From the NCBI RefSeq assembly GCF_021298855.1, contig NZ_JAJTHI010000050.1, forward strand, positions 1 through 38,303: 38,303 nt of DNA. The letters run 5' to 3'. This DNA is from Gemmatimonas sp. GTDB taxonomy: Bacteria; Gemmatimonadota; Gemmatimonadetes; Gemmatimonadales; Gemmatimonadaceae. The translations under genes and the position numbers were made by a program. Below are positions 1 to 8,055 of this stretch, piece after piece (position 1 is the stretch's first letter; each line of letters opens with the position of its first letter). The notes under the pieces were generated by a model. The model saw only the letters and a program-made list of their open reading frames with translations, did not search any database and was not told the origin of the DNA.

Positions 1-691
1 CACCGACCTCGGCTCGGCCAAGCGCATCGTGATCGACAAGGACAACACCACGATCATCGACGGCGCTGGCGACCAGAAGGACATCGAAGGCCGCGTGAAG
101 GAAATCCGCGCTGCCATCGACAAGAGCACCTCGGACTACGACCGGGAGAAGCTGCAGGAGCGTCTCGCGAAGCTCGCCGGTGGCGTCGCCGTCATCAACG
201 TCGGCGCGGCGACCGAAGCCGAAATGAAGGAGAAGAAGGCCCGCGTCGAAGACGCGCTGCACGCGACGCGTGCCGCCGTCGAGGAGGGCATCGTCCCGGG
301 CGGTGGCGTGGCGCTGGTGCGCGCGCAGCACGTCCTCAAGGACGTGAAGGTCGCCGAGCGCGACGAGCAGATCGGTGTCGACATCATCCGTCGCGCCATC
401 GAGGAGCCGCTCCGCATGATCGTGCAGAACGCCGGCGGGGAAGGCTCGATCGTGATCGAGAAGATCCGCACGGCCAAGGAGACGAGCTTCGGCTACAACG
501 CCCTCACGGACGTGTACGAGGATCTGGTCCAGGCTGGCGTCATCGACCCCACCAAGGTCACCCGGACGGCGCTCCAGAACGCGGCGTCGATCGCCGGTCT
601 GCTCCTCACGACCGAAGCGCTCATCGTCGAGAAGAAGGAAGACAAGCCGGCCGCGCCGGCCGGCGGCCCGGGCATGGGCGGCATGTACTGA
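1..691 (+). CDS. groEL: Chaperonin GroEL, C-terminal part (5' end outside window)
   Basis: The frame is open from base 2 and runs to a TGA at 689-691, giving the last 229 or so residues of a protein normally near 545. Typical GroEL equatorial-domain segments are present: [11 protein letters not shown], then a [20 protein letters not shown] stretch, then the [20 protein letters not shown] helix region. The protein ends in the Gly/Met-rich tail GGPGMGGMY seen in most bacterial GroELs. The family forms the double-ring ATP-dependent folding chamber in the cytoplasm and works with GroES, which would lie upstream of the window. A strong hairpin terminator follows within 40 bases, so this is the last gene of its transcript. 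Nothing in the visible part is unusual. Confidence 0.98.
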   Translation, partial: TDLGSAKRIVIDKDNTTIIDGAGDQKDIEGRVKEIRAAIDKSTSDYDREKLQERLAKLAGGVAVINVGAATEAEMKEKKARVEDALHATRAAVEEGIVPGGGVALVRAQHVLKDVKVAERDEQIGVDIIRRAIEEPLRMIVQNAGGEGSIVIEKIRTAKETSFGYNALTDVYEDLVQAGVIDPTKVTRTALQNAASIAGLLLTTEALIVEKKEDKPAAPAGGPGMGGMY

Positions 692-729
692 GCCTCGCGC
701 TCAGGACACGCGTCCACGCACGATGCACG

Positions 730-760
730 ACGGGCACCTCACACGAGGTGCCCGTTCGTG
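730..760 (+). terminator. Intrinsic terminator of groEL
   Basis: A perfect 11-bp inverted repeat (arms 730-740 and 745-755, loop ACAC) is followed by a T/G-rich tract TCGTGTGTGTG. It lies 39 bases after the groEL stop. The T tract is interrupted, but stem length and position make it the obvious end of the groEL transcript. It also separates groEL from the convergent minus-strand unit ending at 895. Confidence 0.8.
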
Positions 761-894
761 TGTGTGCCGCGTGCGGCGACGCATGGACCGGACACGGTGA
801 ATGCCATGGGCAAGCCGCAGTGCACCCCTGCACGATCTTCCCCCAGCCTCACGCCCGCCGGCTGCGCCGTGAACTACGGTCTTGGCGACAACGG

Positions 895-1728
895 CTAGAG
901 GCCCAGCGCCAACTGCGTCGCCACCAGCCGCCCGACGCCACCGTCGGCGCGCACCGGCGTCAGGGGCACACGCTGCGGCGCGGTCGACACCCCGTCGCGC
1001 TTCCAGCCGGCGCCGCGGAGCGCCGCGTGTGCGCTCGCCAACGCGAGGGCGGGAGTGTTGTTCGTTTCGCTGAGATGGGCCAGCACCACGTGGCGCAACC
1101 CGCGGTGCGCACAGGCGGCGGCCAGCGTCGACGCCTGTCGGTTCGAAAGATGTCCGCGCCCGCCGCCAATGCGCGCCTTGAGCGGCTGCGGATAGGGACC
1201 ATTCGCCAGCAGGTCCGGGTCATGGTTCGACTCCACCACCAGCAGATCCAGGCGGTCGAGAAACGCCGGCAGCGTCTCGGGGACGTGACCGGCATCGAGC
1301 ACGATGCCCAATCGCGCGCCGCTCGCGCGATCGGTCAGCACCAATGCGCGGCAATCGCTGGCATCGTGCGGCAGCGGTGCGTGTTCGATGGTGAATCCGC
1401 ACAACACCTGATCACCGCTCGGGGCAAAGGGCTGGACGTCGGAGGGAGCTCCACTGGCCACGAGCGACAGGGCCGCGAGGGTGGGAGCCGATGCGTGCAC
1501 GCGCCACGACCACCGGTCGCAGGCCGCCGCCGCCCCGCACGCGTGATCCACATGCTCATGCGTGAGCAGGACTGCCCCCACGTCGCCGGGACGCCGCTGC
1601 ACCGCCTCGAAGCGCTTGGCCAGGGTACGCACGCCGAAACCGGCGTCCACCAGCACGGTGCCATCGCTGCCATCCACCAGGATCGCGTTGCCTCGGCTCC
1701 CGGAGCCGAGCATGGTCACGGCAATCAC
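895..1728 (-). CDS. MBL-fold metallo-hydrolase, WalJ/YycJ type
   Basis: This is a metallo-beta-lactamase-fold protein of 277 residues when started at the GTG at 1728. The N-terminus VIAVTMLGSGSRGNA matches the conserved LASGSxGN opening of WalJ/YycJ proteins. The metal motif HEHVDH lies at residues 57-62, with DAG at 28-30 just before it. Later His and Asp residues (LDAGH, SNHD, HLS) fit the remaining metal ligands. Family members are suspected 5'-3' exonucleases or cell-wall-linked hydrolases, but the substrate here is unknown. An upstream in-frame ATG at 1785 would overlap the preceding gene by 47 bases. The GTG leaves a 10-base gap and begins where family homology begins, so I prefer it. 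No walK/walR two-component pair is adjacent. It is the last gene of the minus-strand unit. Confidence 0.85.
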   Translation of the reverse strand: MIAVTMLGSGSRGNAILVDGSDGTVLVDAGFGVRTLAKRFEAVQRRPGDVGAVLLTHEHVDHACGAAAACDRWSWRVHASAPTLAALSLVASGAPSDVQPFAPSGDQVLCGFTIEHAPLPHDASDCRALVLTDRASGARLGIVLDAGHVPETLPAFLDRLDLLVVESNHDPDLLANGPYPQPLKARIGGGRGHLSNRQASTLAAACAHRGLRHVVLAHLSETNNTPALALASAHAALRGAGWKRDGVSTAPQRVPLTPVRADGGVGRLVATQLALGL

Positions 1729-1738
1729 GTGTGGCCCG

Positions 1739-2953
1739 TCACCCGCGCGGCCAGCGGGTATCGGCGCTCGCGACGGCATGCACACGGCGCCACCAGCCGC
1801 GGGCCGAGGCGGACATGACGACGTGCCGGCGCGCCATCATGCGCTCCGCGGTGTTGACGAACTGCTCCTCGGCGAAGCGGCCGTACGGCGGCGCACCACC
1901 CCACGAAAATGGAGCCACCGCCTTGGGCGGCATCGCATCGAACACGTTGGCTCCGGCGCCAACGACACACCCGGTCGTGAGCCGCAGGCCAATGCCGGTC
2001 TTGGCATGATCGCCGAACAGCGTGCCGAGAAACTGCAACTTGGTGTCCTGCACACCATCCGGAGTCCACAGCGACACCGTGCCGTACGTGTTCTTGAGGT
2101 TGCTCGTCGTGGTGCCGGCGCCCAGGTTGACCCACCGTCCCAGTACCGAATGGCCCACGAACCCGTCGTGTCCCTTGTTGCTGTGCCCGACCAGAATGGA
2201 CGCCGACAGCTCGCCGTGCACCCGGCAGACGTCACCGATGGCGCACCCCGCCACGCGGCCGCCCAGTACCGACGCCTCACGCCCCACGTAGCAGGGGCCG
2301 GCGACGCGCGAAAAGGCCTGCACGACCGCCCCCCGACGAAGCAGGACCGGGCCAAGGGTGGTGTCGAACACCACCTGTGGTTCGATGGTCGCATCGGCTT
2401 CCACGAAGACGCCGTGGCTCCCCAGAATCGTCGCGATACCGTCTGCCAGGGGAACGGCCTCGGTCCGTTGCGTCACCGCCGGGATGTCCGCCTGCAACAC
2501 GGTCTGGAGATGCGCGACCAGGTCCCACACGTTTTCGAGCCACACGCCCGGGATGTTCGCCATCGAACCGGTACTCGGCAGGACATCCTCGAGCGCGAAC
2601 ATCACGTCCTGCAGCTGCTCGCGCGAAACGGCCGCGGCAAGCTTGACGGCCGCCACCTGGTGATCGATCGCCAGCACCGTGGCCGTGCTGCGCACGGTGT
2701 CCAGCAAGGGGACGGCGCGGGTGTTCACCAGCCAGGTACCGGCGGGGACATCCCCCACATGAGCAGGGGGCGCATCGAACTCGGCAAACCCTTCGAGATG
2801 CGGTGACGACACGAATCCGCGCGGCGCCGCGTGCAGCACTTCCTGCCATCGTTCGCGCTGGAGCAGCGCCCCCATGCGCATTTCCGCCAGCGGGAGCGTG
2901 GTGGCAAAGGGCTCAAACCGACGCGCTCGGGCGTCATCGTAGAAAATGATCAT
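1739..2953 (-). CDS. GlmU-like nucleotidyltransferase / left-handed beta-helix protein
   Basis: This protein of 404 residues resembles the variant GlmU family found in Bacteroidetes and relatives (the UDP-GlcNAc diphosphorylase / GlcN-1-P acetyltransferase-like group). The N-terminal third begins MIIFYDDARARRFEPF and contains PLAEMRMG. It lacks the classical LAAGxGTRM pyrophosphorylase signature. The C-terminal half, from about residue 200, is a hexapeptide-repeat left-handed beta helix with GHSNKGHDGFVGHS and NLGAGTTTSNLKN, close to the acetyltransferase active-site region of GlmU. The start overlaps the stop of the upstream guanylyltransferase (ATGA), implying translational coupling. The likely role is nucleotide-sugar synthesis for envelope polymers, but the exact sugar cannot be read from the sequence. 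Confidence 0.82.
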   Translation of the reverse strand: MIIFYDDARARRFEPFATTLPLAEMRMGALLQRERWQEVLHAAPRGFVSSPHLEGFAEFDAPPAHVGDVPAGTWLVNTRAVPLLDTVRSTATVLAIDHQVAAVKLAAAVSREQLQDVMFALEDVLPSTGSMANIPGVWLENVWDLVAHLQTVLQADIPAVTQRTEAVPLADGIATILGSHGVFVEADATIEPQVVFDTTLGPVLLRRGAVVQAFSRVAGPCYVGREASVLGGRVAGCAIGDVCRVHGELSASILVGHSNKGHDGFVGHSVLGRWVNLGAGTTTSNLKNTYGTVSLWTPDGVQDTKLQFLGTLFGDHAKTGIGLRLTTGCVVGAGANVFDAMPPKAVAPFSWGGAPPYGRFAEEQFVNTAERMMARRHVVMSASARGWWRRVHAVASADTRWPRG

Positions 2954-3981
2954 CGATCGCGAAGGTCTGGGGGAAGCGTGTCCAGCAGGGTCTTGAGGTC
3001 GGCGGCACGCTCACGGGTTGTGACCATGACCAGCCCCGCACGCGCCACCACCACGAGGTCGTGTACGCCGTAGAGAACCACCTGTGTACCGTCGGCATGG
3101 ACGACGTTGCCGGTGGACTGGCAGGCATGGCTCGGACCAAGCATGGCATTGTCCTGCCCGTCATGCGCGCGCACCCGATGCAACGCGGCCCAGGTGCCGA
3201 CATCGTCCCAGCCGAACTGCCCGGGGAGCACCAGAACACGGGGGGAACGCTCGAGCACACCCACATCGATGGCAATCGAGTGCACGGCCGCGAAGAACCG
3301 TTCGAGATCGTCACCTGACGCCGCCAGCGCCGGCTGGACTTCCGGCGTGTGTTCGCGGATTTCATCGAGCAGGTCGCCCACACACCAGGCGAAAATGCCG
3401 GAGTTCCAGAGGTACCCCTCGGCGACCATCCGCGACGCCGTCGCGGTGTCGGGTTTCTCCGCGAAGCGCGCCACCCGCCGGACATCATCGCGGACTACCT
3501 CCCCAGGTTGGATGTAGCCGAAGCCAGGGTCGGGTCGTGACGGCACGATCCCCACCGTCACCAGAGCACGGCTCGTCAGCGCCACTTGCGCGGCACGGTC
3601 CAGCGTGTGGCGGAACGCCTCCACATCGCCAATGGCCCAGTCCGCATGGGTGCACACCATGACCGCCTCATCGCCATCGCGAGCGGCGATGAGCTTGGCT
3701 GCCCACGCCAGCGCGGCGCAGGTGCCCGCCGGGCGGGGTTCGGCGATCACGTTGTCGGCCGGCAGTGTCGGATCCAGCGCCAGCACGGCGTCGCGCAACG
3801 AGGCGTTGGTCAGCACGAGCGTGCGCTCGGGCGGCGCCGAGGGGCGCAGCCGGTCGAGGGTGTCGCACAGCATGGGCGCATCCGTGACCAGCGGCAGCAA
3901 CTGCTTCGGGCGCGTTGGCGTCGACAACGGCCAGAAGCGCGAGCCAATGCCACCGGCCAGCACCACATTCCAGCGGATCAT
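2950..3981 (-). CDS. manC: Mannose-1-phosphate guanylyltransferase
   Basis: This is a single-domain sugar-nucleotide pyrophosphorylase of 343 residues. It begins MIRWNVVLAGGIGSRFWPLS, the GGxGSRxWPLS nucleotide-binding loop of ManC-type enzymes, followed by RPKQLL. The motifs NVIAEPRPAGTCAALAW, GYIQPGE, FAEKPD, LWNSGIFAW and WDDVGTW are all typical of GDP-mannose pyrophosphorylases. The family makes GDP-mannose from mannose-1-phosphate and GTP in the cytoplasm for glycan synthesis. There is no C-terminal phosphomannose-isomerase domain, so this is the monofunctional form. I chose the ATG at 3981 because homology starts there. The longer frame to 4074 would run into the response-regulator gene upstream. 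Its stop overlaps the start of the GlmU-like gene by 4 bases. Confidence 0.92.
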   Translation of the reverse strand: MIRWNVVLAGGIGSRFWPLSTPTRPKQLLPLVTDAPMLCDTLDRLRPSAPPERTLVLTNASLRDAVLALDPTLPADNVIAEPRPAGTCAALAWAAKLIAARDGDEAVMVCTHADWAIGDVEAFRHTLDRAAQVALTSRALVTVGIVPSRPDPGFGYIQPGEVVRDDVRRVARFAEKPDTATASRMVAEGYLWNSGIFAWCVGDLLDEIREHTPEVQPALAASGDDLERFFAAVHSIAIDVGVLERSPRVLVLPGQFGWDDVGTWAALHRVRAHDGQDNAMLGPSHACQSTGNVVHADGTQVVLYGVHDLVVVARAGLVMVTTRERAADLKTLLDTLPPDLRDR

Positions 3982-4009
3982 GCGGTCGTCGAGCGGGGGG
4001 AAGGACGGG

Positions 4010-4444
4010 TCACTGCGAACTCGAGTCATCGGTGGACGCGCGCGGCCCCCGCATATGGTGACGCACGCGGGCAAGCAACCGGCGGGGGCTGAAGGGCTTC
4101 GACATGACCTCGGCGACGCCGAGCGCCTCGGCTTCCTGCCAGTGCGCCTCCTGACCAGCGGCCGTCAAGACGATGCAGGGCAGGTCACTCCAGCGAATGT
4201 CGTCGCGAAGGACCCGCAAGATATCGATCCCCGACATGCCGGGCAGCATGAGATCCAGCACGATCAGCCCAACGTCCGGTTCACGGTGCAGCTGATCCAG
4301 CGCCTCGACCCCGCTTTCGGCGAGCAGGACCCGAACGCCGTCCTGCTCGAGGCGCGTGCGGATAATGCGGCCAATATGCGGTTCGTCGTCGACGACCAGA
4401 ATCGGCAGCGCCGGCGTCGGGCTGTCGGTTACCGCCTCGGTCAC
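4010..4444 (-). CDS. Stand-alone response regulator receiver protein
   Basis: This CheY-like receiver of 144 residues has no output domain. The acidic pocket is at D19-D20 (VVDDEP), the phospho-acceptor Asp at 64 (LDLMLPG), the switch Thr at 94 (VLTAAG) and the conserved Lys at 116 (SKPFSP). All the residues needed for phosphorylation are therefore present. The C-terminus ends in a short Ser/Asp/Gln tail. The start is a GTG at 4444, four bases after the stop of the Roadblock gene, so the two are almost certainly co-translated. The cognate kinase is not in this operon. The histidine kinase at 6901 lies on the other strand and is only a possible partner. A receiver next to a Roadblock/LC7 protein suggests polarity, motility or signal control. 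Confidence 0.92.
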   Translation of the reverse strand: MTEAVTDSPTPALPILVVDDEPHIGRIIRTRLEQDGVRVLLAESGVEALDQLHREPDVGLIVLDLMLPGMSGIDILRVLRDDIRWSDLPCIVLTAAGQEAHWQEAEALGVAEVMSKPFSPRRLLARVRHHMRGPRASTDDSSSQ

Positions 4445-4448
4445 TGGC

Positions 4449-4802
4449 TCAGACCAGCGCCGAGATCTGGGAGCGGTGACGTCGCAGTTCGTACAGCAGG
4501 GCGCCGAGATTGGCCGTGGGCTGCAGCAGGATCAGGAGAAAGGCGTCATGCGACAGCGCCGTGACGACCGCATGGCCCTCGGCGTATTCCAGCACCATGA
4601 TGCCGAAATCGCCGCGTTGCGCCGCCAGGCCCAGATCGGCGGCGGCCAGCGCCATCGGGGGCACGAACGCCGCGAGCCCGTCGGGGTCGAGAGGCGACGC
4701 GCTGTTCCCGTCAATGAGCAGGCCGTCGCGACCGAGAACGATGGCCGCGTCCACGCCGTCGCGGCGCCGCAGCGCGCTGACCAGATCTCGAATGGTGGGC
4801 AT
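4449..4802 (-). CDS. Roadblock/LC7 domain protein (MglB-like)
   Basis: A 117-residue protein filled by one Roadblock/LC7 domain. It has an N-terminal helix (MPTIRDLVSALRRRDGVDAA), a central strand pattern AAIVLGRDGLLIDG and a second core strand around GIMVLEYAEGHAVVTALS. The final helix is followed by RRHRSQISALV. Bacterial members such as MglB act as GTPase-activating partners of small Ras-like GTPases, or sit beside sensor kinases. No MglA-type GTPase gene is visible in the window. It is the first gene of the minus-strand unit, and its start codon lies six bases from a candidate -10 element. The specific function is not known. Confidence 0.82.
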   Translation of the reverse strand: MPTIRDLVSALRRRDGVDAAIVLGRDGLLIDGNSASPLDPDGLAAFVPPMALAAADLGLAAQRGDFGIMVLEYAEGHAVVTALSHDAFLLILLQPTANLGALLYELRRHRSQISALV

Positions 4803-4808
4803 GGCGGA

Positions 4809-4837
4809 ACGCTGTCCCGGCCGGCGTGCGAAGTCAA
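4809..4837 (-). promoter_or_regulatory. Candidate leaderless promoter of the Roadblock operon
   Basis: On the minus strand a TTGACT (4837-4832) is followed by a 17-base spacer and CAGCGT (4814-4809). The -10 is a poor match (A2 and T6 only). Exactly six bases separate it from the ATG at 4802, so a start seven bases after the -10 would give a leaderless mRNA. The same geometry is seen at 15168-15196 and 30446-30474. Confidence 0.4.
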
Positions 4838-4861
4838 GCGATCATTGCGTGGCCGAACCGC

Positions 4862-4890
4862 TTGCCCGTGCACGAGTTGGGCGGTAACCT
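4862..4890 (+). promoter_or_regulatory. Candidate sigma-70 promoter for the lipoprotein gene
   Basis: TTGCCC (4862-4867), a 17-base spacer, then TAACCT (4885-4890). This would start transcription near 4897 and give a leader of roughly 45 bases before the ATG at 4942. It lies in the divergent region between the Roadblock gene and the lipoprotein gene and faces away from the minus-strand promoter. Confidence 0.45.
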
Positions 4891-4941
4891 CCGAGGCGGA
4901 ACGTTCGCCGGCCTGACGGCCGGATCACCTCGGAAATCGCC

Positions 4942-5568
4942 ATGCGCTTCACCCTGAACGACCGTCGGAACGGCGCGCCTCGCCTGGCTCGGCGCGCCCT
5001 GTCATTTTGTGCCCTCGCCCTGATGGCAGGGATGGGGGCCGCATGCAGCGACAACAACCCGTTCCTGTCGCCGCCCACGAGTGAAAACACCGTGCGCACC
5101 TTCAGCGTGTGGGCGTTGTCCGGAACCAATGCGGCCCTCCCAGCCAGTGTGCTCTTCAGCAACCTCTCCGTCGAACGCCCGCAGTTGCTCAGCAACGGCA
5201 CGGTGAACTTCGAGGTCGCCTTCGACATCACCGCCGACGGCAAAGTCCGCTTCCTGCCGGCGCGGGCGCTCGTCCCCCAGGCGCCGGCTGGGGCGCCCAG
5301 CATCGGGCTCGCGCGCAGCACGTCGGCATTCGATGCCATCACGCGGGCACCCGATCGTGGCTACACCGACGATTCCACCCTGGTGGTGGCGGTGAACGAG
5401 GTGGTGCTGATCAGGCTCACCAGTTCGCGGTGTATCCTCCAGGATCCGTTCTACGGCAAGGTCGCCGTAGACAGCGTCATCCTCGCCGAACGGCGCCTCG
5501 TGCTGCGGACGCTCGTGAACCGCAATTGCGGGTATCGTGCGCTCACGCCGGGCCTCCCCTCGACCTGA
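4942..5568 (+). CDS. Predicted lipoprotein of unknown function
   Basis: The protein has 208 residues. The N-terminus is a lipoprotein signal: Arg-rich start, hydrophobic core LSFCALALMAGM and a GAAC lipobox with the Cys at residue 35. The mature part begins SDNNPFLSPP and seems mostly beta-strand. It holds a VNFEVAFDITADGKVRFLPAR segment and ends with two Cys residues (SRCIL and NRNCGY) that could form a disulfide. I do not recognise a family. It is anchored by lipidation, presumably facing the periplasm. It stands 13 bases upstream of serS and could be cotranscribed with it. No clear Shine-Dalgarno sequence precedes the ATG. Confidence 0.8.
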   Translation: MRFTLNDRRNGAPRLARRALSFCALALMAGMGAACSDNNPFLSPPTSENTVRTFSVWALSGTNAALPASVLFSNLSVERPQLLSNGTVNFEVAFDITADGKVRFLPARALVPQAPAGAPSIGLARSTSAFDAITRAPDRGYTDDSTLVVAVNEVVLIRLTSSRCILQDPFYGKVAVDSVILAERRLVLRTLVNRNCGYRALTPGLPST

Positions 5569-5581
5569 ACCTGCTACTGGC

Positions 5582-6859
5582 ATGCACGATATTCGGCTGC
5601 TGCGCGATCAACTCGACCATCTGCGTGAAGGCATGCGGCGCCGCGGCAAGCTCGCCGAACTGCAGCCGCTGCTCGATCGGGCCGAGGCGCTTGAACGTGA
5701 GCGTCGGGCGGCCATCACCGAGGTGGAGGCGCAGCAGGCGCGTCGCAACAAGGTCACCCAGGAAGTGGCCGCCCGCCGCAAGGCGGGAGAGGACGCGACC
5801 GCCCTGATCGCCGAGGGACGCGCCATCGGTGATGCCATCGGTGCGCTCGAGGCGCGGCGCAACGAGGCGGACGCGGCCGTGCAGGCCATGCTGTACGAAC
5901 TGCCCAACATTCCGCTCGCCGACGTGCCCGAGGGCGACGAGTCGGCGAACACCGTCGTCTCGTCCTGGGGCGCGCCGCGAGACGATGGCGCGACGCTCAC
6001 GCCGCACTGGGACAAGGGCGCCGAACTCGGGGTGCTCGACCTTGCTCGCGGGGCGAAGATCAGCGGCTCGGGGTTCATCGTCTACCGGGGCGCCGGCGCG
6101 CGGCTTGTGCGCTCGCTCATGAACCTGATGCTCGACATCCACACCACCGAACACGGGTACGAGGAAACGTGGGTGCCGTTCGTGGTGAATCGGGCCTCGA
6201 TGACCGGCACGGGCAACTTCCCGAAGTTCGAGGAGGATGCGTACGCCGTCACCGCGGACGAGCTCTTCCTGATTCCCACCGCCGAAGTGCCCGTTACCAA
6301 TCTCTATCGGGATGAGATCCTCGAGCTGAGCGACCTGCCGAAGACCTTCTGTGCGTACAGCGCCTGCTTTCGCCGCGAGGCCGGCGCCGCTGGCAAGGAT
6401 ACGCGCGGGCTGCTCCGGGTCCACCAGTTCGACAAGGTGGAGCTGGTGCGGTACGCCACGCCGGAGACATCACGCCAGGAGCTCGAGCTCCTGACCAGTC
6501 AGGCGGAAACCATCCTCCAGCGCCTCGAACTGCCGTATCGTCGGGTGCTGCTGGCGGCAGGCGACACCGGGTTCTCGAGCGCAATGACCTATGATCTCGA
6601 GGTGTTCGCTCCCGCGGTGGGCAAGTGGCTCGAGGTGTCGAGTTGCAGCGTGTTCGCCGACTTTCAGGCCCGACGCGCCAACATCCGCTATCGCCCCGCG
6701 CCCGGGGAGAAGCCGCGCTTCGTCCACACGCTCAACGGGTCGGCGCTCGCGTTTTCGCGTATCATTGCCTGCCTGCTCGAACACCATCAGCAGGCCGACG
6801 GCTCCGTGCGCATTCCGGAGGCCCTGCAGCCGTGGCTGGGCCGGGCTGTCCTGCGCTGA
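5582..6859 (+). CDS. serS: Seryl-tRNA synthetase
   Basis: A class II synthetase of 425 residues, the normal bacterial SerRS length (E. coli 430). Residues about 25-100 form the Arg/Glu/Ala-rich antiparallel coiled-coil arm that grips the long variable arm of tRNA-Ser. The catalytic core has motif 2 (CFRREAGAAGKDTRGLLRVHQ, FDKVEL), TAEVPVTNLY, and a motif 3 region LNGSALAFSRIIACLLEHHQ. The enzyme charges tRNA-Ser, and also tRNA-Sec where present. The longer reading frame starts at 5537, but homology begins with MHDIRLLRDQ, so the ATG at 5582 is the start. A histidine-kinase gene begins 41 bases after the stop. Confidence 0.97.
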   Translation: MHDIRLLRDQLDHLREGMRRRGKLAELQPLLDRAEALERERRAAITEVEAQQARRNKVTQEVAARRKAGEDATALIAEGRAIGDAIGALEARRNEADAAVQAMLYELPNIPLADVPEGDESANTVVSSWGAPRDDGATLTPHWDKGAELGVLDLARGAKISGSGFIVYRGAGARLVRSLMNLMLDIHTTEHGYEETWVPFVVNRASMTGTGNFPKFEEDAYAVTADELFLIPTAEVPVTNLYRDEILELSDLPKTFCAYSACFRREAGAAGKDTRGLLRVHQFDKVELVRYATPETSRQELELLTSQAETILQRLELPYRRVLLAAGDTGFSSAMTYDLEVFAPAVGKWLEVSSCSVFADFQARRANIRYRPAPGEKPRFVHTLNGSALAFSRIIACLLEHHQQADGSVRIPEALQPWLGRAVLR

Positions 6860-6900
6860 GCCTGCCAAGGCGCCCACGGTTCTCTCTCGCCCCCTCCCAC

Positions 6901-8055
6901 ATGCGCCGTCGTCGCTGGCCCCTCGTTGCGATGGTGCTCGGGGTGATCGCCCTGCTGGTCTGGTACGTGGCCTACACGCAGCATGTGGTCACCCAGCTTC
7001 GGGCGGCCGGTGCTGGCCAGGGGCGCATGTACGCGCGCATTTACGAAGCGCTGCAGGACACCAGCGTCAACGCCGATCCCACCATCGCCCTGCTCGATCT
7101 CTCCCGGCAGATCAGGGAGTCGGGGCTGCCGCTGGTCCTCACCGACAACGATGGCCGCGTGTCGGCCACCGCCAATCTCCCCGACGGCATGGATCCGTCC
7201 GATACGGTGCGCTTCCGCCGGTATGTCGCCGAGCTGGACCGGCAGAATCCGCCCATCGTGGAACCGGCGGTGGGCGCCGTGCATCTGGGCGACAGCGCCA
7301 TCGTGAACGGATTGCGCTTCATTCCCCTGCTGCAGGCTCTGGGGATCACGCTGCTCGTGGGGCTGGGGGTGTACGCGCTTGTCGAACGCGGGCGGGCCGA
7401 GCGGGAAAAGGTCTGGGCCGGCATGGCCCGCGAGGCCGCCCACCAGCTGGGCACGCCCCTCTCCGCGCTCACCGGGTGGATCGAACTGCTGGCCGATACC
7501 GTCACCGGAGGGACGGGCGCGCGCGCCGTCGAGGCCATGGCGCAGGACGTGCAACGGCTCGAACGCGTCTCGCATCGCTTCGAGCGCATCGGCCGGCCGC
7601 CGCGCGACGAAACGCTCGACGCAACGGCACTCGTGCGGCGGTTGGCGGAGTATTTCGCGGCGCGCGCGCCCACGCTCGCGCGCACGGTGACCATTCGCAG
7701 CGACGACCCCGGTGGACCGGTCATGGTGCGTGGCGATGTCGTGCTGCTGGAGTGGGTGCTGGAAGTGCTCATCAAGAACGCCATGGATGCCCTCGGTGGC
7801 CGCAACGGCGAGGTCGTCGTGTCGGTCACCCCGATCCCGGAGGGAGGCGCTCGCATCCGGGTACAGGACGACGGGCCGGGAGTCCCGCGCGCACTGCGGA
7901 AGCGCATCTTCGACGCCGGGTTCACCACCAAGGATCGCGGCTGGGGCATCGGCCTGTCGTTGGCGCGTCGCATTGTGGAGGAAAATCATCACGGGCGATT
8001 GGTCCTCGCCGAAACCGACCGGGGAGCCGCGTTCGACGTTATCTTGAACGGATGA
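6901..8055 (+). CDS. Membrane sensor histidine kinase
   Basis: The protein has 384 residues. Segment 1 is a transmembrane helix (about residues 7-26, MVLGVIALLVWYVAYT). It is followed by an extracytoplasmic domain of roughly 115 residues that I do not recognise, then a second transmembrane helix (about 145-161). The H-box REAAHQLGTPLSALTGW places the phospho-acceptor at His181. The ATPase domain shows the N-box (VLIKNAMDALGG), the G1 box DDGPGVP, the F-box IFDAGFTTK and the G2 box GWGIGLSLA. All catalytic motifs are intact. No response regulator is adjacent. The receiver at 4010 is a candidate partner only by proximity. The stop overlaps the ATG of the helicase gene (ATGA), an unusual pairing that implies translational coupling. 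The stimulus is unknown. Confidence 0.93.
   Translation: MRRRRWPLVAMVLGVIALLVWYVAYTQHVVTQLRAAGAGQGRMYARIYEALQDTSVNADPTIALLDLSRQIRESGLPLVLTDNDGRVSATANLPDGMDPSDTVRFRRYVAELDRQNPPIVEPAVGAVHLGDSAIVNGLRFIPLLQALGITLLVGLGVYALVERGRAEREKVWAGMAREAAHQLGTPLSALTGWIELLADTVTGGTGARAVEAMAQDVQRLERVSHRFERIGRPPRDETLDATALVRRLAEYFAARAPTLARTVTIRSDDPGGPVMVRGDVVLLEWVLEVLIKNAMDALGGRNGEVVVSVTPIPEGGARIRVQDDGPGVPRALRKRIFDAGFTTKDRGWGIGLSLARRIVEENHHGRLVLAETDRGAAFDVILNG

Noticed and set aside
1562..2806. Long plus-strand frames over the WalJ-like and GlmU-like genes
   Set aside because: The minus-strand products have conserved motifs and a 4-base overlap with manC. The plus frames have no family resemblance.
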